From Sphingomonas endophytica (GTDB lineage: Bacteria; Pseudomonadota; Alphaproteobacteria; Sphingomonadales; Sphingomonadaceae): a DNA stretch of 64,000 bases. The DNA lies in the NCBI RefSeq assembly GCF_014199415.1, contig NZ_JACIJN010000001.1, positions 1-64,000 of the forward strand, written 5' to 3'. The position numbers and the translations under genes are program-made. Positions 26,826 through 34,919 of the stretch are shown here, one piece after another; the stretch's first letter is position 1, and every line of letters begins with the position of its first letter. The notes below the pieces were generated by a model. It was not told the origin of the DNA, did no database searches, and worked only from the letters and a program-made list of their open reading frames with translations.

Positions 26826-27965
26826 TCATCGCTCCCCCGGCGCCTCCCGACGCGGCGCGGCGCTGAGCCGCCGGATCAGGTCCGTCTCCGCGCGCCGGTA
26901 AGGCGTGCCGTCGCCACGAAAGACCTCGTGGAACCAGATCGTCGGCTCCTCCAGCACATAGGGTTTCTTCCAGCTGTCCCACGGCAGCCGCGTCTGCGTC
27001 TTGCCGTCGACGAACCCCCAGTTGATCATCGCGACATCGTAACGCTTCCCGATCGGCAGCGATCCGTCGAACGTCGAGCCGTTGCCGCGCGCCATATATT
27101 CGGTGCACAGGATCGGGCGGTTATAGGGGAGCAACTGCTTCACGCGTGCCTCGAACGTTTCGGGCCAGCTATAATCGTGGAACGAGATCACGTCGGACTG
27201 GCGGAGCTGCAGCGTCTCCATCGGCGTCAGCTTGCCCCCGGTCGGGGTCCAGTCGTCATGCTGCCACACGCCGGAAGTGAGCGGTTGCGACGGATCGGCG
27301 TCGCGCGCCCATGTGAACACCTGCGCGAGCAGCGCGCGCACCAGCGGTTCCTTGCCGTCCTGTCCCTTATATTGGTCCGCGCCATTGTCGGGCTCGTTCC
27401 AGACGTCCCAGCCGAGGATGCGCGGATCGTTGCGGAACGCGCCGATCACGCCCTGCACATAGGCCTTGTACGCGGGATAGCGGCGTTTGTCGCGAAGCCC
27501 GGGGAGGCCAGGGCCCTGCACCCAGCCGGAATTGTGGACGCCGGGGATCGGCGGATGCTGCGGCCCGAGCTTGGGGTCGGGGTCCCAGCAACTGTCGAAC
27601 AGCACGAACAGCGGCTTGATCTTGTGGCGCGCGGCGATCGTGAGAAATTCGTCGATGCGCCGCTGGAAGCCCGCCGGATCCTGCTGCCACAATTGATCGT
27701 GGAGGAAGACGCGCATCGTGTTCATGCCGATGCCCTGCGCCCAGCCGAGTTCGCGGTCGATCGCCTGCGGGTCCCATGTCTCGCGCTGCCACATCTCCAG
27801 CTGGTTGATCGCCGACGCCGGGGTATAGTTTGCGCCGACCAGCCATGGCTGCGCGCGATACCATGAGGTCGCCTGCGCCTCGGTCCAGCGTGCGCGCGCG
27901 TCGGCGGGCAGCGCGGCCGTCACCGTGGCCACGGTCAGCAAGGTCGTCAGCAGCCGCCTGTTCAT
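26826..27965 (-). CDS. Secreted GH5-type glycoside hydrolase
   Basis: A 379-residue clan GH-A hydrolase. The signal peptide ends near DARA (about residue 22). The acid/base is Glu191 in WDVWNEPDN and the likely nucleophile is Glu289 in CTEYMAR, near the ends of strands 4 and 7 of a TIM barrel. Such proteins are often labelled beta-xylanase or cellulase, but the glycan is not fixed. The start at 27965 gives the signal peptide. It is divergent from a GH43 gene 88 bases away, so the two probably act on the same plant-type polysaccharide. Confidence 0.87.
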   Translation of the reverse strand: MNRRLLTTLLTVATVTAALPADARARWTEAQATSWYRAQPWLVGANYTPASAINQLEMWQRETWDPQAIDRELGWAQGIGMNTMRVFLHDQLWQQDPAGFQRRIDEFLTIAARHKIKPLFVLFDSCWDPDPKLGPQHPPIPGVHNSGWVQGPGLPGLRDKRRYPAYKAYVQGVIGAFRNDPRILGWDVWNEPDNGADQYKGQDGKEPLVRALLAQVFTWARDADPSQPLTSGVWQHDDWTPTGGKLTPMETLQLRQSDVISFHDYSWPETFEARVKQLLPYNRPILCTEYMARGNGSTFDGSLPIGKRYDVAMINWGFVDGKTQTRLPWDSWKKPYVLEEPTIWFHEVFRGDGTPYRRAETDLIRRLSAAPRREAPGER

Positions 27966-28053
27966 CGCGTCCTCTCCTCTCTCTTGGGGGTCCCGGCGCA
28001 GGGCATACAACTCAACTATCGAAAAAGGCGAGGAATTATCCTATGATTCGCCC

Positions 28054-29016
28054 ATGAACCTCCGTCGCACCCTTGCCGTCGCCTTTTTGCTCACCGCTGC
28101 GCCGGTGCTCGCGGACAATCCGCAATTCCAGGGCGCGGACCCGCATGCGACGATGATCGGTAACGAATTGTGGGTGTTCCCGACCGGCGGGCCGGGCGGC
28201 AGCTGGGCGGCGGACCGCTTCGGCGCGTTCTCGTCGCGTGACCTCAAGACGTGGCAGCCGCGCGGCGAGCTGATCCGGCGCGACCAGATTGCATGGATCG
28301 GCGCGGACGGCGCACCCGAGCATTTTCTCTGGGCACCCGGCGTCGTGACGCGCGGCGGCAAATGGTACCTGTATTATTCGGTCGGTCCGCAGAACCCGAC
28401 GCCGAGCCGGATCGGCGTCGCGGTCGCGGACCGCCCGGCGGGCCCGTATCGCGACAGCGGCCAGCCGCTGATCACCGGCGGGCAGGGGTTCGAGGCGATC
28501 GACCCGATGGTGTTCGTCGACCCGAAAAGCGGCACGCCGTATCTTTATGCCGGCGGCAGCGCGGGCGCGAAGCTGCGGCTATGGGAGCTGACCCCGGACA
28601 TGGTCGGCCTTGCGCGCGAGGTGTCGGTGGAAACGCCGCCGCAATTCACCGAGGGCGCGTTCATGCACGAGCGCAACGGAGTCTATTATCTCTCCTATAG
28701 CCACGGTCGCTTCAACGGACCGGACTATTCGGTGCATTACGCGACCGCCTCCTCGCCGGTCGGACCGTGGCGCTACCGTGGCGCGATCCTGACCAGCGAT
28801 CGTCGGCACAAGGGTCCCGGACACCACAGCTTCGTCCAGACGCCCGGCGGCGGGTGGCTGATCGTCTATCATCGCTGGGAAAACCCGAAGGGGCCCGCGC
28901 CGTTCAGCGGCGAGCGGCAAGTGGCGATCGACCGGCTTCGCTATGCCCGAGACGGGCGGATCCTGCCGGTACGGATGACCGACCGCGGGGCAAGCCCGAC
29001 GCTCCGGGGGAAGTAA
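28054..29016 (+). CDS. Secreted GH43 glycoside hydrolase
   Basis: A 320-residue five-bladed propeller enzyme. The three GH43 acidic residues are visible: Asp29 in QGADPHATM (general base), Asp150 in EAIDPMVF (pKa modulator) and Glu200 in FTEGAFMH (general acid). GH43 members are mostly arabinofuranosidases or xylosidases. A signal peptide (residues 1-20, VLA/D) predicts export. It is divergent from the GH5-type gene. The start at 28054 was chosen because earlier in-frame starts would bury the signal peptide. Confidence 0.9.
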   Translation: MNLRRTLAVAFLLTAAPVLADNPQFQGADPHATMIGNELWVFPTGGPGGSWAADRFGAFSSRDLKTWQPRGELIRRDQIAWIGADGAPEHFLWAPGVVTRGGKWYLYYSVGPQNPTPSRIGVAVADRPAGPYRDSGQPLITGGQGFEAIDPMVFVDPKSGTPYLYAGGSAGAKLRLWELTPDMVGLAREVSVETPPQFTEGAFMHERNGVYYLSYSHGRFNGPDYSVHYATASSPVGPWRYRGAILTSDRRHKGPGHHSFVQTPGGGWLIVYHRWENPKGPAPFSGERQVAIDRLRYARDGRILPVRMTDRGASPTLRGK

Positions 29017-29087
29017 GACCTCACCGTCAGCCCCTTGCGCCCCGCCCGCATTGCTGCATGGTAGCGGCAACAACGGGGAGGGGCGGG

Positions 29088-29396
29088 ATGGACGACGCGG
29101 AGGCGGCGCGGGTGGCGGCAGATCCACGCTACCACGAATTGGTTCGGCGGCGCGGGCTCTTCACCTGGACGCTGACCGCGGTCATGCTGATCGCCTATCT
29201 CAGCTTCATCCTGCTGATCGCGTTCGACAAGGCGTTGCTGGCGCGGCCGATCGGCGCGGGGGTTACCTCGGTCGGGATTGTCGCGGGCTTTGCGGTGATC
29301 ATGCTCGCGATCGTGCTGACCGCGATCTATGTCCGCCGTGCCGCCCGCGATTTCGACCCGCTGGTGGAAGCGGTGCGCGCGGAGCATGACGCGTGA
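29088..29396 (+). CDS. yjcH: DUF485 membrane protein (YjcH)
   Basis: A 102-residue inner-membrane protein with two helices (about residues 25-47 and 57-80), a cytoplasmic N-terminus with [11 protein letters not shown], and C-terminal DFDPL, matching DUF485/YjcH. The ribosome binding site is GGGAGGGGCGGG. Its stop overlaps the GTG start of the acetate symporter, as in the yjcH-actP pairs of other bacteria, where it is thought to assist ActP. Confidence 0.92.
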   Translation: MDDAEAARVAADPRYHELVRRRGLFTWTLTAVMLIAYLSFILLIAFDKALLARPIGAGVTSVGIVAGFAVIMLAIVLTAIYVRRAARDFDPLVEAVRAEHDA

Positions 29397-31096
29397 GGCG
29401 GCCGGGGCTGGCCGCCGCAATCGTGGCAACGCTGTTGCCGGCGCCGGTTGGAGCGGATGCGCTGGCGGGGCAGAGCGTGCAGCAGCCGACCAACTGGACC
29501 GCGATCCTGATGTTCGCGGCGTTTGCCTTGCTGACGCTCGGGATCACACGCTGGGCGGCGCAGCGGACGCGGACGGTCGGCGACTTCTATACCGCGGGCG
29601 GCGGGATCACCGGCTTTCAGAACGGGCTGGCGATCGCGGGCGACTTCATGTCGGCGGCGTCGTTCCTCGGCATCTCCGCGCAGATCTTCGCGGATGGTTA
29701 CGACGGGCTCATCTATTCGATCGGCTTTCTCGTCGGCTGGCCGATCATCCTTTTCCTGATGGCGGAGCGGTTGCGCAACCTCGGCCGCTATACCTTCGCC
29801 GATGTCGCGAGCTTCCGCTTCGCGCAGGCCCCGGTGCGCAGCTTCGCGGCGGTCAGCACGCTGACCGTGGTGCTCTTCTACCTGATCGCGCAGATGGTCG
29901 GGGCGGGGCAGCTCATCAAATTGCTGTTCGGGCTGCGCTACGAATATGCGGTGGTGATCGTGGGCGTGCTGATGACGCTTTACGTGTTGTTTGGCGGCAT
30001 GACCGCGACGACCTGGGTGCAGATCGTCAAGGCGGTGTTGCTGCTGGGCAGCGCGACCTTCATGGCGCTGGTCGTGCTGTGGCAGTTCGGCTTTTCGTTC
30101 GAGGCGCTCTTCGCACGCGCGGTCGCGGTGAAGAGCGGGCTCGCCGCCGCGGCCGGTGCCGATCCGGCGGAGGCCGCCGCCAGGGGGCGGTCGATCATGG
30201 GGCCGGGCAATTTCATCAAGGATCCGGTCTCGGCGGTGTCGTTCGGGCTGGCGCTGATGTTCGGAACCGCGGGGTTGCCGCACATCCTGATGCGCTTCTT
30301 CACCGTTCCCGATGCGCGCGCGGCGCGCAAGTCGGTGCTGTGGGCGACGGGGTGGATCGGCTATTTCTACCTGCTGACCTTCATCATCGGTTTCGGCGCG
30401 ATCGTCCTGGTCGCGACCGCGCCGCGCTATCTCGATCCGGCCGGCGGCTTGCTCGGCGGCGGCAACATGGCGGCGATCCATCTCGCGCACGCCGTCGGCG
30501 GCGACCTGTTCCTCGGCTTTATCTCGGCCGTCGCGTTCGCGACGATCCTCGCAGTGGTCGCCGGGCTGACGCTGTCGGGAGCGTCGGCGGTCAGCCACGA
30601 TCTCTATGCGACCGTGCTGCGCAGGGGCGCGGCCGATCCGGCGGCCGAGCTGCGCGTGTCGCGGCGCACCGTGCTGGTGCTGGCGGTGGTCGCGATCCTG
30701 CTCGGGATCATCTTCGAGAAGCAGAATGTCGCGTTCATGGTCAGCCTCGCCTTCGCGGTGGCGGCGTCCGGCAATTTCCCGGTGCTGCTGCTGTCTTTAT
30801 TCTGGAAGGGTTGCACGACGCGCGGGGTGGTCGCGGGCGGGACGCTCGGGCTGGTGCTGGCGGTCGTGCTAACGGTGCTGTCGCCGGCGGTCTGGGAGAA
30901 GATCCTCGACTATCCCGCGGCGATCTTCCCTTATTCGTCTCCGGCGATCTTCTCGATGCCCGCCGCCTTTCTGACGATCTGGTTGGTGTCGCTGCTCGAT
31001 CGCAGTGGGCGGGCGGCGGTCGATCGTGGTGGCTACCCCGCGCAGCAGGTCCGCGCCGAAACCGGGATCGGCGCGGCGCGGTCGTCATCGCACTGA
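29393..31096 (+). CDS. actP: Cation/acetate symporter
   Basis: A 567-residue sodium:solute symporter of the ActP branch, which takes up acetate and other short monocarboxylates with a cation. A signal-like N-terminus is followed by about 13 membrane helices; typical segments are [22 protein letters not shown] in parts (for example [19 protein letters not shown]) and [18 protein letters not shown]. The GTG start overlaps the DUF485 stop by 4 bases, so translation is coupled. Convergent with the zinc-ribbon gene 10 bases further. No acetyl-CoA synthetase gene is near. Confidence 0.93.
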   Translation: MRRPGLAAAIVATLLPAPVGADALAGQSVQQPTNWTAILMFAAFALLTLGITRWAAQRTRTVGDFYTAGGGITGFQNGLAIAGDFMSAASFLGISAQIFADGYDGLIYSIGFLVGWPIILFLMAERLRNLGRYTFADVASFRFAQAPVRSFAAVSTLTVVLFYLIAQMVGAGQLIKLLFGLRYEYAVVIVGVLMTLYVLFGGMTATTWVQIVKAVLLLGSATFMALVVLWQFGFSFEALFARAVAVKSGLAAAAGADPAEAAARGRSIMGPGNFIKDPVSAVSFGLALMFGTAGLPHILMRFFTVPDARAARKSVLWATGWIGYFYLLTFIIGFGAIVLVATAPRYLDPAGGLLGGGNMAAIHLAHAVGGDLFLGFISAVAFATILAVVAGLTLSGASAVSHDLYATVLRRGAADPAAELRVSRRTVLVLAVVAILLGIIFEKQNVAFMVSLAFAVAASGNFPVLLLSLFWKGCTTRGVVAGGTLGLVLAVVLTVLSPAVWEKILDYPAAIFPYSSPAIFSMPAAFLTIWLVSLLDRSGRAAVDRGGYPAQQVRAETGIGAARSSSH

Positions 31097-31106
31097 CGAA
31101 TTGCAC

Positions 31107-31454
31107 CTATCTCGGGGCGTCGTCGTCGCCGTCGACATAGGCGCCGCTGTCCCCCTGCGCGCGGTGGATCGCGGCGCGCCCGCGCGACGCGGCGACCTCG
31201 GCCTTGCGCGCCGCCGCGGAGGCGGTGTGGAGGACGCGGGTGCGGCCGTGGAAGACCAGATTGTAGCTGACGAACCAGATCGCGCCCGATAGCAGCAGCG
31301 CCCCCGCGACCCAGCCGCGCTTGCGCCACCGGGTGCGATGGTCGTGCAGCACCAGCCGCGCGCCGCATGTCGCGCAGCGATAGACGGTGGTGCCGGCGCG
31401 CGCGGTCGGCTTGCCGGCCCAGCGATGGAGCCCGAGGACGCACAGGATGCCCAT
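31107..31454 (-). CDS. Small zinc-ribbon-like membrane protein, unknown function
   Basis: A 115-residue protein with a cysteine pair CATC (Cys27, Cys30), an N-terminal CVLGLHRW (Cys5, His10) and HDH at 37-39, which together could hold a zinc ion. One membrane helix follows (about residues 48-66) and then an alanine- and charge-rich tail. The N-terminus loosely resembles DUF1660-type proteins. It lies 26 bases downstream of the PPK2 gene on the same strand and is probably cotranscribed. Confidence 0.65.
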   Translation of the reverse strand: MGILCVLGLHRWAGKPTARAGTTVYRCATCGARLVLHDHRTRWRKRGWVAGALLLSGAIWFVSYNLVFHGRTRVLHTASAAARKAEVAASRGRAAIHRAQGDSGAYVDGDDDAPR

Positions 31455-31480
31455 GCGCGGCAGACCTAACGCCAATCGAT

Positions 31481-32239
31481 TCAGCGCGCCAGCCGTCCGT
31501 CTTCCAGCGCCGCGCGCTCGAAGGCGAACAGCACCGCCGGGTCGGCGACCGGCACCTCCTGCGCGATGCGCGCCGGTGCGATCTGGTGGACGAGGTGCCG
31601 CAGCACCGCGATCCGCGCCGGTTTCTTGTGGTCGGCGCGCACGACATACCAGGGGGCTAGCGGGGTATGCGTGCGCATCAGCATCGTGTCGCGCGCGGCC
31701 GAATAATCGTCCCAGCGCGCCTGCGCGACCTTGTCCATGTCCGACACCTTCAATTGCTTGAGCGGATCGGTGCGGCGCGCCTTCAGTCGCTCTTCCTGCT
31801 CGTCCTTGTCGATGTCGAGCCACAGCTTGACCAGCCGGATGCCGCTTTCGACCAGCATTCGCTCGAAATCGGGGGCGTCGCGCAGGAACTCGGCCTGCTC
31901 GGCCTCGGTCGAGAAGCCCATCACCACCTCGACCCCGGCGCGATTGTACCAGGAGCGATTGAAGATCACGATCTCGCCCGCCGCGGGCAGGTGCGCGACA
32001 TAGCGTTGGAAATACCATTGCGTCCGCTCGCGGTCCGAGGGCTTCGGTAGCGCGACCACGCGGGTATAGCGCACCGACAGATGCTCGATGATGCGCCTGA
32101 TCGTACCGTCCTTGCCCGCGCTGTCGCGGCCCTCCAGCACGATGACGACCCGCTCGCCTGCCTGTACCGCGGCAAGTTGCGCCTCGACCAGCGCGAGCTG
32201 CGCGCGTTCCAAATCGTGTTCGTAGCGGTCCTTGTCCAT
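31481..32239 (-). CDS. ppk2: Polyphosphate kinase 2 (PPK2)
   Basis: A 252-residue PPK2-family kinase, which moves phosphate between polyphosphate and nucleoside di- or triphosphates. The Walker A loop GRDSAGKDG lies at residues 37-45 and the Walker B/lid region FNRSWYNRAGVE at about 110-121. The C-terminal half has WYVVRADHKKPARI. The ATG at 32239 (MDKDRYEHDL) starts the family N-terminal helix; upstream sequence in the same frame has no homology. Direction (ATP or GTP formation versus use) is not clear from sequence. Confidence 0.93.
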   Translation of the reverse strand: MDKDRYEHDLERAQLALVEAQLAAVQAGERVVIVLEGRDSAGKDGTIRRIIEHLSVRYTRVVALPKPSDRERTQWYFQRYVAHLPAAGEIVIFNRSWYNRAGVEVVMGFSTEAEQAEFLRDAPDFERMLVESGIRLVKLWLDIDKDEQEERLKARRTDPLKQLKVSDMDKVAQARWDDYSAARDTMLMRTHTPLAPWYVVRADHKKPARIAVLRHLVHQIAPARIAQEVPVADPAVLFAFERAALEDGRLAR

Positions 32240-32333
32240 CCTGCGCTTGCCCTTTCCTGTGCCCGTTTGGAACCAAGCCCGAACATTCCGGTTCCTGCGC
32301 TGTCCGGCGCACGTCGCGCCGACCACCTTGAGG

Positions 32334-32480
32334 ATGGATATGACCCGCACGACCCTGAGCCTGTTCGGCACCGCCAAGCCGGCTTCGGCCCCACAGCGCC
32401 GCATCAACGACGATCCGCTTGCCGGGCTCACCCCGGTCGAACGCGCGATGGCGCAGCGTCTGTCGCCCGCGCGCGGCTGA
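32334..32480 (+). CDS. Possible small protein, 48 residues
   Basis: A short frame starting at ATG 32334 behind TTGAGG, divergent from ppk2. The predicted product is basic with a segment PLAGLTPVERAMAQRL that looks helical. A hairpin follows 12 bases after the stop. No family was recognised; it could be a real small protein or chance. Confidence 0.4.
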   Translation: MDMTRTTLSLFGTAKPASAPQRRINDDPLAGLTPVERAMAQRLSPARG

Positions 32481-32492
32481 GCCCCCTTGCAT

Positions 32493-32515
32493 GGTCCCGG
32501 ACGTGCTCCGGGACC
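32493..32515 (+). terminator. Hairpin after the small ORF
   Basis: A 9-bp perfect inverted repeat, GGTCCCGGA / TCCGGGACC, with a 5-nt loop, followed by CCATTTGA. It may be a terminator or one copy of a dispersed palindromic element. Confidence 0.5.
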
Positions 32516-32566
32516 CCATTTGACCGGTACATCATTCAAAACAAGGGTTGATCGCTACAGAGTAAC

Positions 32567-32599
32567 GATCGAGGCGAGCGCGCCGCATTCGCCTCGATC
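32567..32599 (-). terminator. Terminator after the NIPSNAP gene
   Basis: An 11-bp perfect inverted repeat, GATCGAGGCGA / TCGCCTCGATC, with an 11-nt loop, 22 bases beyond the stop of the minus-strand NIPSNAP gene, followed on that strand by GTTACTCTGT. Confidence 0.6.
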
Positions 32600-32620
32600 C
32601 GACCCGTCGCGGTGCGCCGG

Positions 32621-33424
32621 TCAAATCTGTGAGTAAGGCGTCGGGCCGAGGATGCTGTTATCGATCCCGGTGGTGATCTCCGGATCGGTCAGCCCGGGGG
32701 TGGCGATCAGCCGCTTCCACGCTGGATCCGACCCGAACGTCCGCCAGTTGCGTTCGCGGGTCGCAAGATCGGGGAAGGTGAGCATGTAGGTCAGGCTCGG
32801 CAACCTTTCGCCGGTCAGGTCCTGGGCGAAGAACACCGGGGTCAGCCCGGTGCGGCGGAAAATCTCGGTCTCCCCGCCGGTATCGAACATTTCGATCTTG
32901 GTCGCACCCGTCTTGTCGCTCGGGCTGAAATAGGTCCGCAGCTCGAAGAGGCGTGCGGCGCCACCGGCCGGCACCTCGATGCGCGGCATATGCGGGAAGG
33001 CGCGCATCAACTTGACGTCCAGCGAGGCATATCCGGGCGCGCTCGGCGCGGCGTCGAGGAACGGTGCACCGGCCTGCCCATGCTGTTGGTCGGCGGCGAG
33101 CCGCGCGGGCAGTGCCGCAAAATCGGCAAGCGTCGGATGCGGGATCAGCACCAGCACGCTCGGGCTGGCCGGGCCGATGCTGACCGCGAAAACTCCGATC
33201 GGCCCGCAGCCTGCCCGCCGCGCCGCCGGCATGAACGCGTCACGCAGATAGGCGTCGAGCCTTGCGCGCATCGATCCGTTGACGAGGTGGTAGGTGCGCA
33301 ATTCATAGATTTCCGGCGTGGCCGCGGCGCTGCGGGCCTGAGCCTGTGCGCCGGCGCTGGCGAGCGTCATCCCGCCCAGCGTGGCGCCCGCCAGCACGGC
33401 GCGTCGGTCGATCGGGTAAGACAT
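32621..33424 (-). CDS. Exported NIPSNAP-family protein
   Basis: A 267-residue protein with a twin-arginine-like signal (DRRAVLAGATL, cleavage near AQAQA) and two NIPSNAP domains, each beginning with YELRTYHL or FELRTYFS and separated near residue 155. NIPSNAP proteins are ferredoxin-like folds of unclear function; some bind or process small aromatic compounds. The Tat-like signal suggests export in folded form. The start at 33424 was chosen because it places the arginine pair at residues 7-8. No clear partner gene nearby. Confidence 0.83.
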   Translation of the reverse strand: MSYPIDRRAVLAGATLGGMTLASAGAQAQARSAAATPEIYELRTYHLVNGSMRARLDAYLRDAFMPAARRAGCGPIGVFAVSIGPASPSVLVLIPHPTLADFAALPARLAADQQHGQAGAPFLDAAPSAPGYASLDVKLMRAFPHMPRIEVPAGGAARLFELRTYFSPSDKTGATKIEMFDTGGETEIFRRTGLTPVFFAQDLTGERLPSLTYMLTFPDLATRERNWRTFGSDPAWKRLIATPGLTDPEITTGIDNSILGPTPYSQI

Positions 33425-33586
33425 TGGTTTCCTCGCGTAGTCGTGTCGGCGCACGATGCCGATGCCGCTGGTTCGGTCAAGTCGCGACGATCAGCGTTGT
33501 CGCGCTTCCGAACCTATGTGAAATCATCTTCAGCGCGTTGAGCGATCCGCCCCGATCATACGTTAGCGGCACGGTGGGAGACTGCG

Positions 33587-34402
33587 ATGTCCGAACGGCA
33601 TGACGATCAGCGCGACGAGGAAGAAGAAGCCGAGGAGCGTAGCGCCCCTGCGGCGCGGGTCGTCCACGCCGCGGTCGCCGAGCAGGGCGAGGATGAACTC
33701 GACCGTCCGGCCGCATCGCTGTTCTGGTCGGGCTTCGCGGCCGGGATCGCGATCATGGCATCGCTATGGGTCAGCGGGGCGCTGCGCCACTATCTGCCGG
33801 AGGCCCGCTGGGCGGAAGCGGTGGTCGCGCTTGGCTATCCCGCGGGATTCCTGATCGTGATCCTCGGCCGGTTGCAGCTGTTTACGGAACATACCGCCGT
33901 CGCGGTGCTGCCGGTGGTGCGCGCGCCGACCCGCCGCAACCTGCTGCTGCTCGCGCGATTGTGGAGCGTGATCTTCGTCGCCAACATGCTCGGCACGCTG
34001 ATAGCCACCGCGCTGGCGGTCCATGCGCATCTCCAGCCTGCGGACACGCTGGCCGGGATGGTGACGGTATCGGAGAAGCTGCTGGCGCGCACCCCGCTCG
34101 ATACGCTGATGCAGGCGATCCCGGCCGGCTTCCTGATCGCGTCGATCGCGTGGATCCGCTCGGCGGTGAACAGCGGCGACTTCTGGATCGTCTTCGCGGT
34201 GACCTACACGATCTCGCTCGGCGGGTTCGCGCATGTCGTCGCGGGCGCGTCGGAGGCGTTCCTGCTGATGTGGGCGGGGCAGGCGAGCCTCGGCTGGGCG
34301 ATCGGCGGATTCGTGTTGCCGGCGTTGCTCGGCAACATTCTTGGCGGCACCGGCTTGTTCGCGCTGCTCGCGCATGCGCAGGTCAGGAACGAACTGCGCT
34401 AG
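33587..34402 (+). CDS. Formate/nitrite transporter (FNT) family protein
   Basis: A 271-residue FNT-type membrane channel, closest in style to the YfdC branch. A charged, acidic cytoplasmic N-terminus (residues 1-40) is followed by six membrane helices. Family features include LGRLQLFTEH in the first half and GGFAHVVAGASEAF in the second, the latter with a conserved histidine near the pore. FNT proteins pass small monovalent anions; the actual substrate is unknown. A thioesterase gene follows 43 bases later. Confidence 0.87.
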   Translation: MSERHDDQRDEEEEAEERSAPAARVVHAAVAEQGEDELDRPAASLFWSGFAAGIAIMASLWVSGALRHYLPEARWAEAVVALGYPAGFLIVILGRLQLFTEHTAVAVLPVVRAPTRRNLLLLARLWSVIFVANMLGTLIATALAVHAHLQPADTLAGMVTVSEKLLARTPLDTLMQAIPAGFLIASIAWIRSAVNSGDFWIVFAVTYTISLGGFAHVVAGASEAFLLMWAGQASLGWAIGGFVLPALLGNILGGTGLFALLAHAQVRNELR

Positions 34403-34445
34403 CAGCGGCCGCGCATCGCCGCTGCGCACCGGGGAAGGAGACGAG

Positions 34446-34880
34446 ATGGCACGCGAACCGCTGCGCCCCCGCGCTGATTATCGTTGGTGGCAACCGGTCA
34501 CCACGCGGTGGAGCGACAATGACGCCTACGGTCACGTCAACAATGCGGTCTACTATCACTGGTTCGACACGGCGGTGAACAACTGGCTGATCGCGGCCGG
34601 GCTGCTCGACATCGCCGTTGGCGATCCGATCGCGCTGGTGGTGGAGACCGGGTGCCGTTACGCGCGACCGCTTGCCTATCCTGCCCCGGTCGAGATCGGC
34701 GTCGCGATCGTCCGGATCGGCACGTCGAGCGTCACCTATCGGCTCGGGGCGTTCGCGGCCGGCGCAGCCGAGGCGGCCGCCGAGGCGCTGTTCACGCATG
34801 TCTGCGTCGATCGCGCGACGCATCGGCCGATGCCCTTGCCCCCGACCTGGCGAGAGGCGATGGCGACCTTGCAGGCTTAG
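34446..34880 (+). CDS. Acyl-CoA thioesterase, 4HBT hotdog family
   Basis: A 144-residue single hotdog-domain protein. The segment TRWSDNDAYGHVNNAVYYHWFDT holds the catalytic aspartate (Asp24/Asp26) and is characteristic of 4-hydroxybenzoyl-CoA thioesterase-like enzymes that hydrolyse acyl-CoA. The ribosome binding site is AAGGAGACGAG. It follows the FNT gene and converges with the chemoreceptor gene. Substrate unknown. Confidence 0.88.
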   Translation: MAREPLRPRADYRWWQPVTTRWSDNDAYGHVNNAVYYHWFDTAVNNWLIAAGLLDIAVGDPIALVVETGCRYARPLAYPAPVEIGVAIVRIGTSSVTYRLGAFAAGAAEAAAEALFTHVCVDRATHRPMPLPPTWREAMATLQA

Positions 34881-34919
34881 CGAGGTGCTCGGCGGCGACG
34901 ATCGCCGGCCAGCGTCCGG

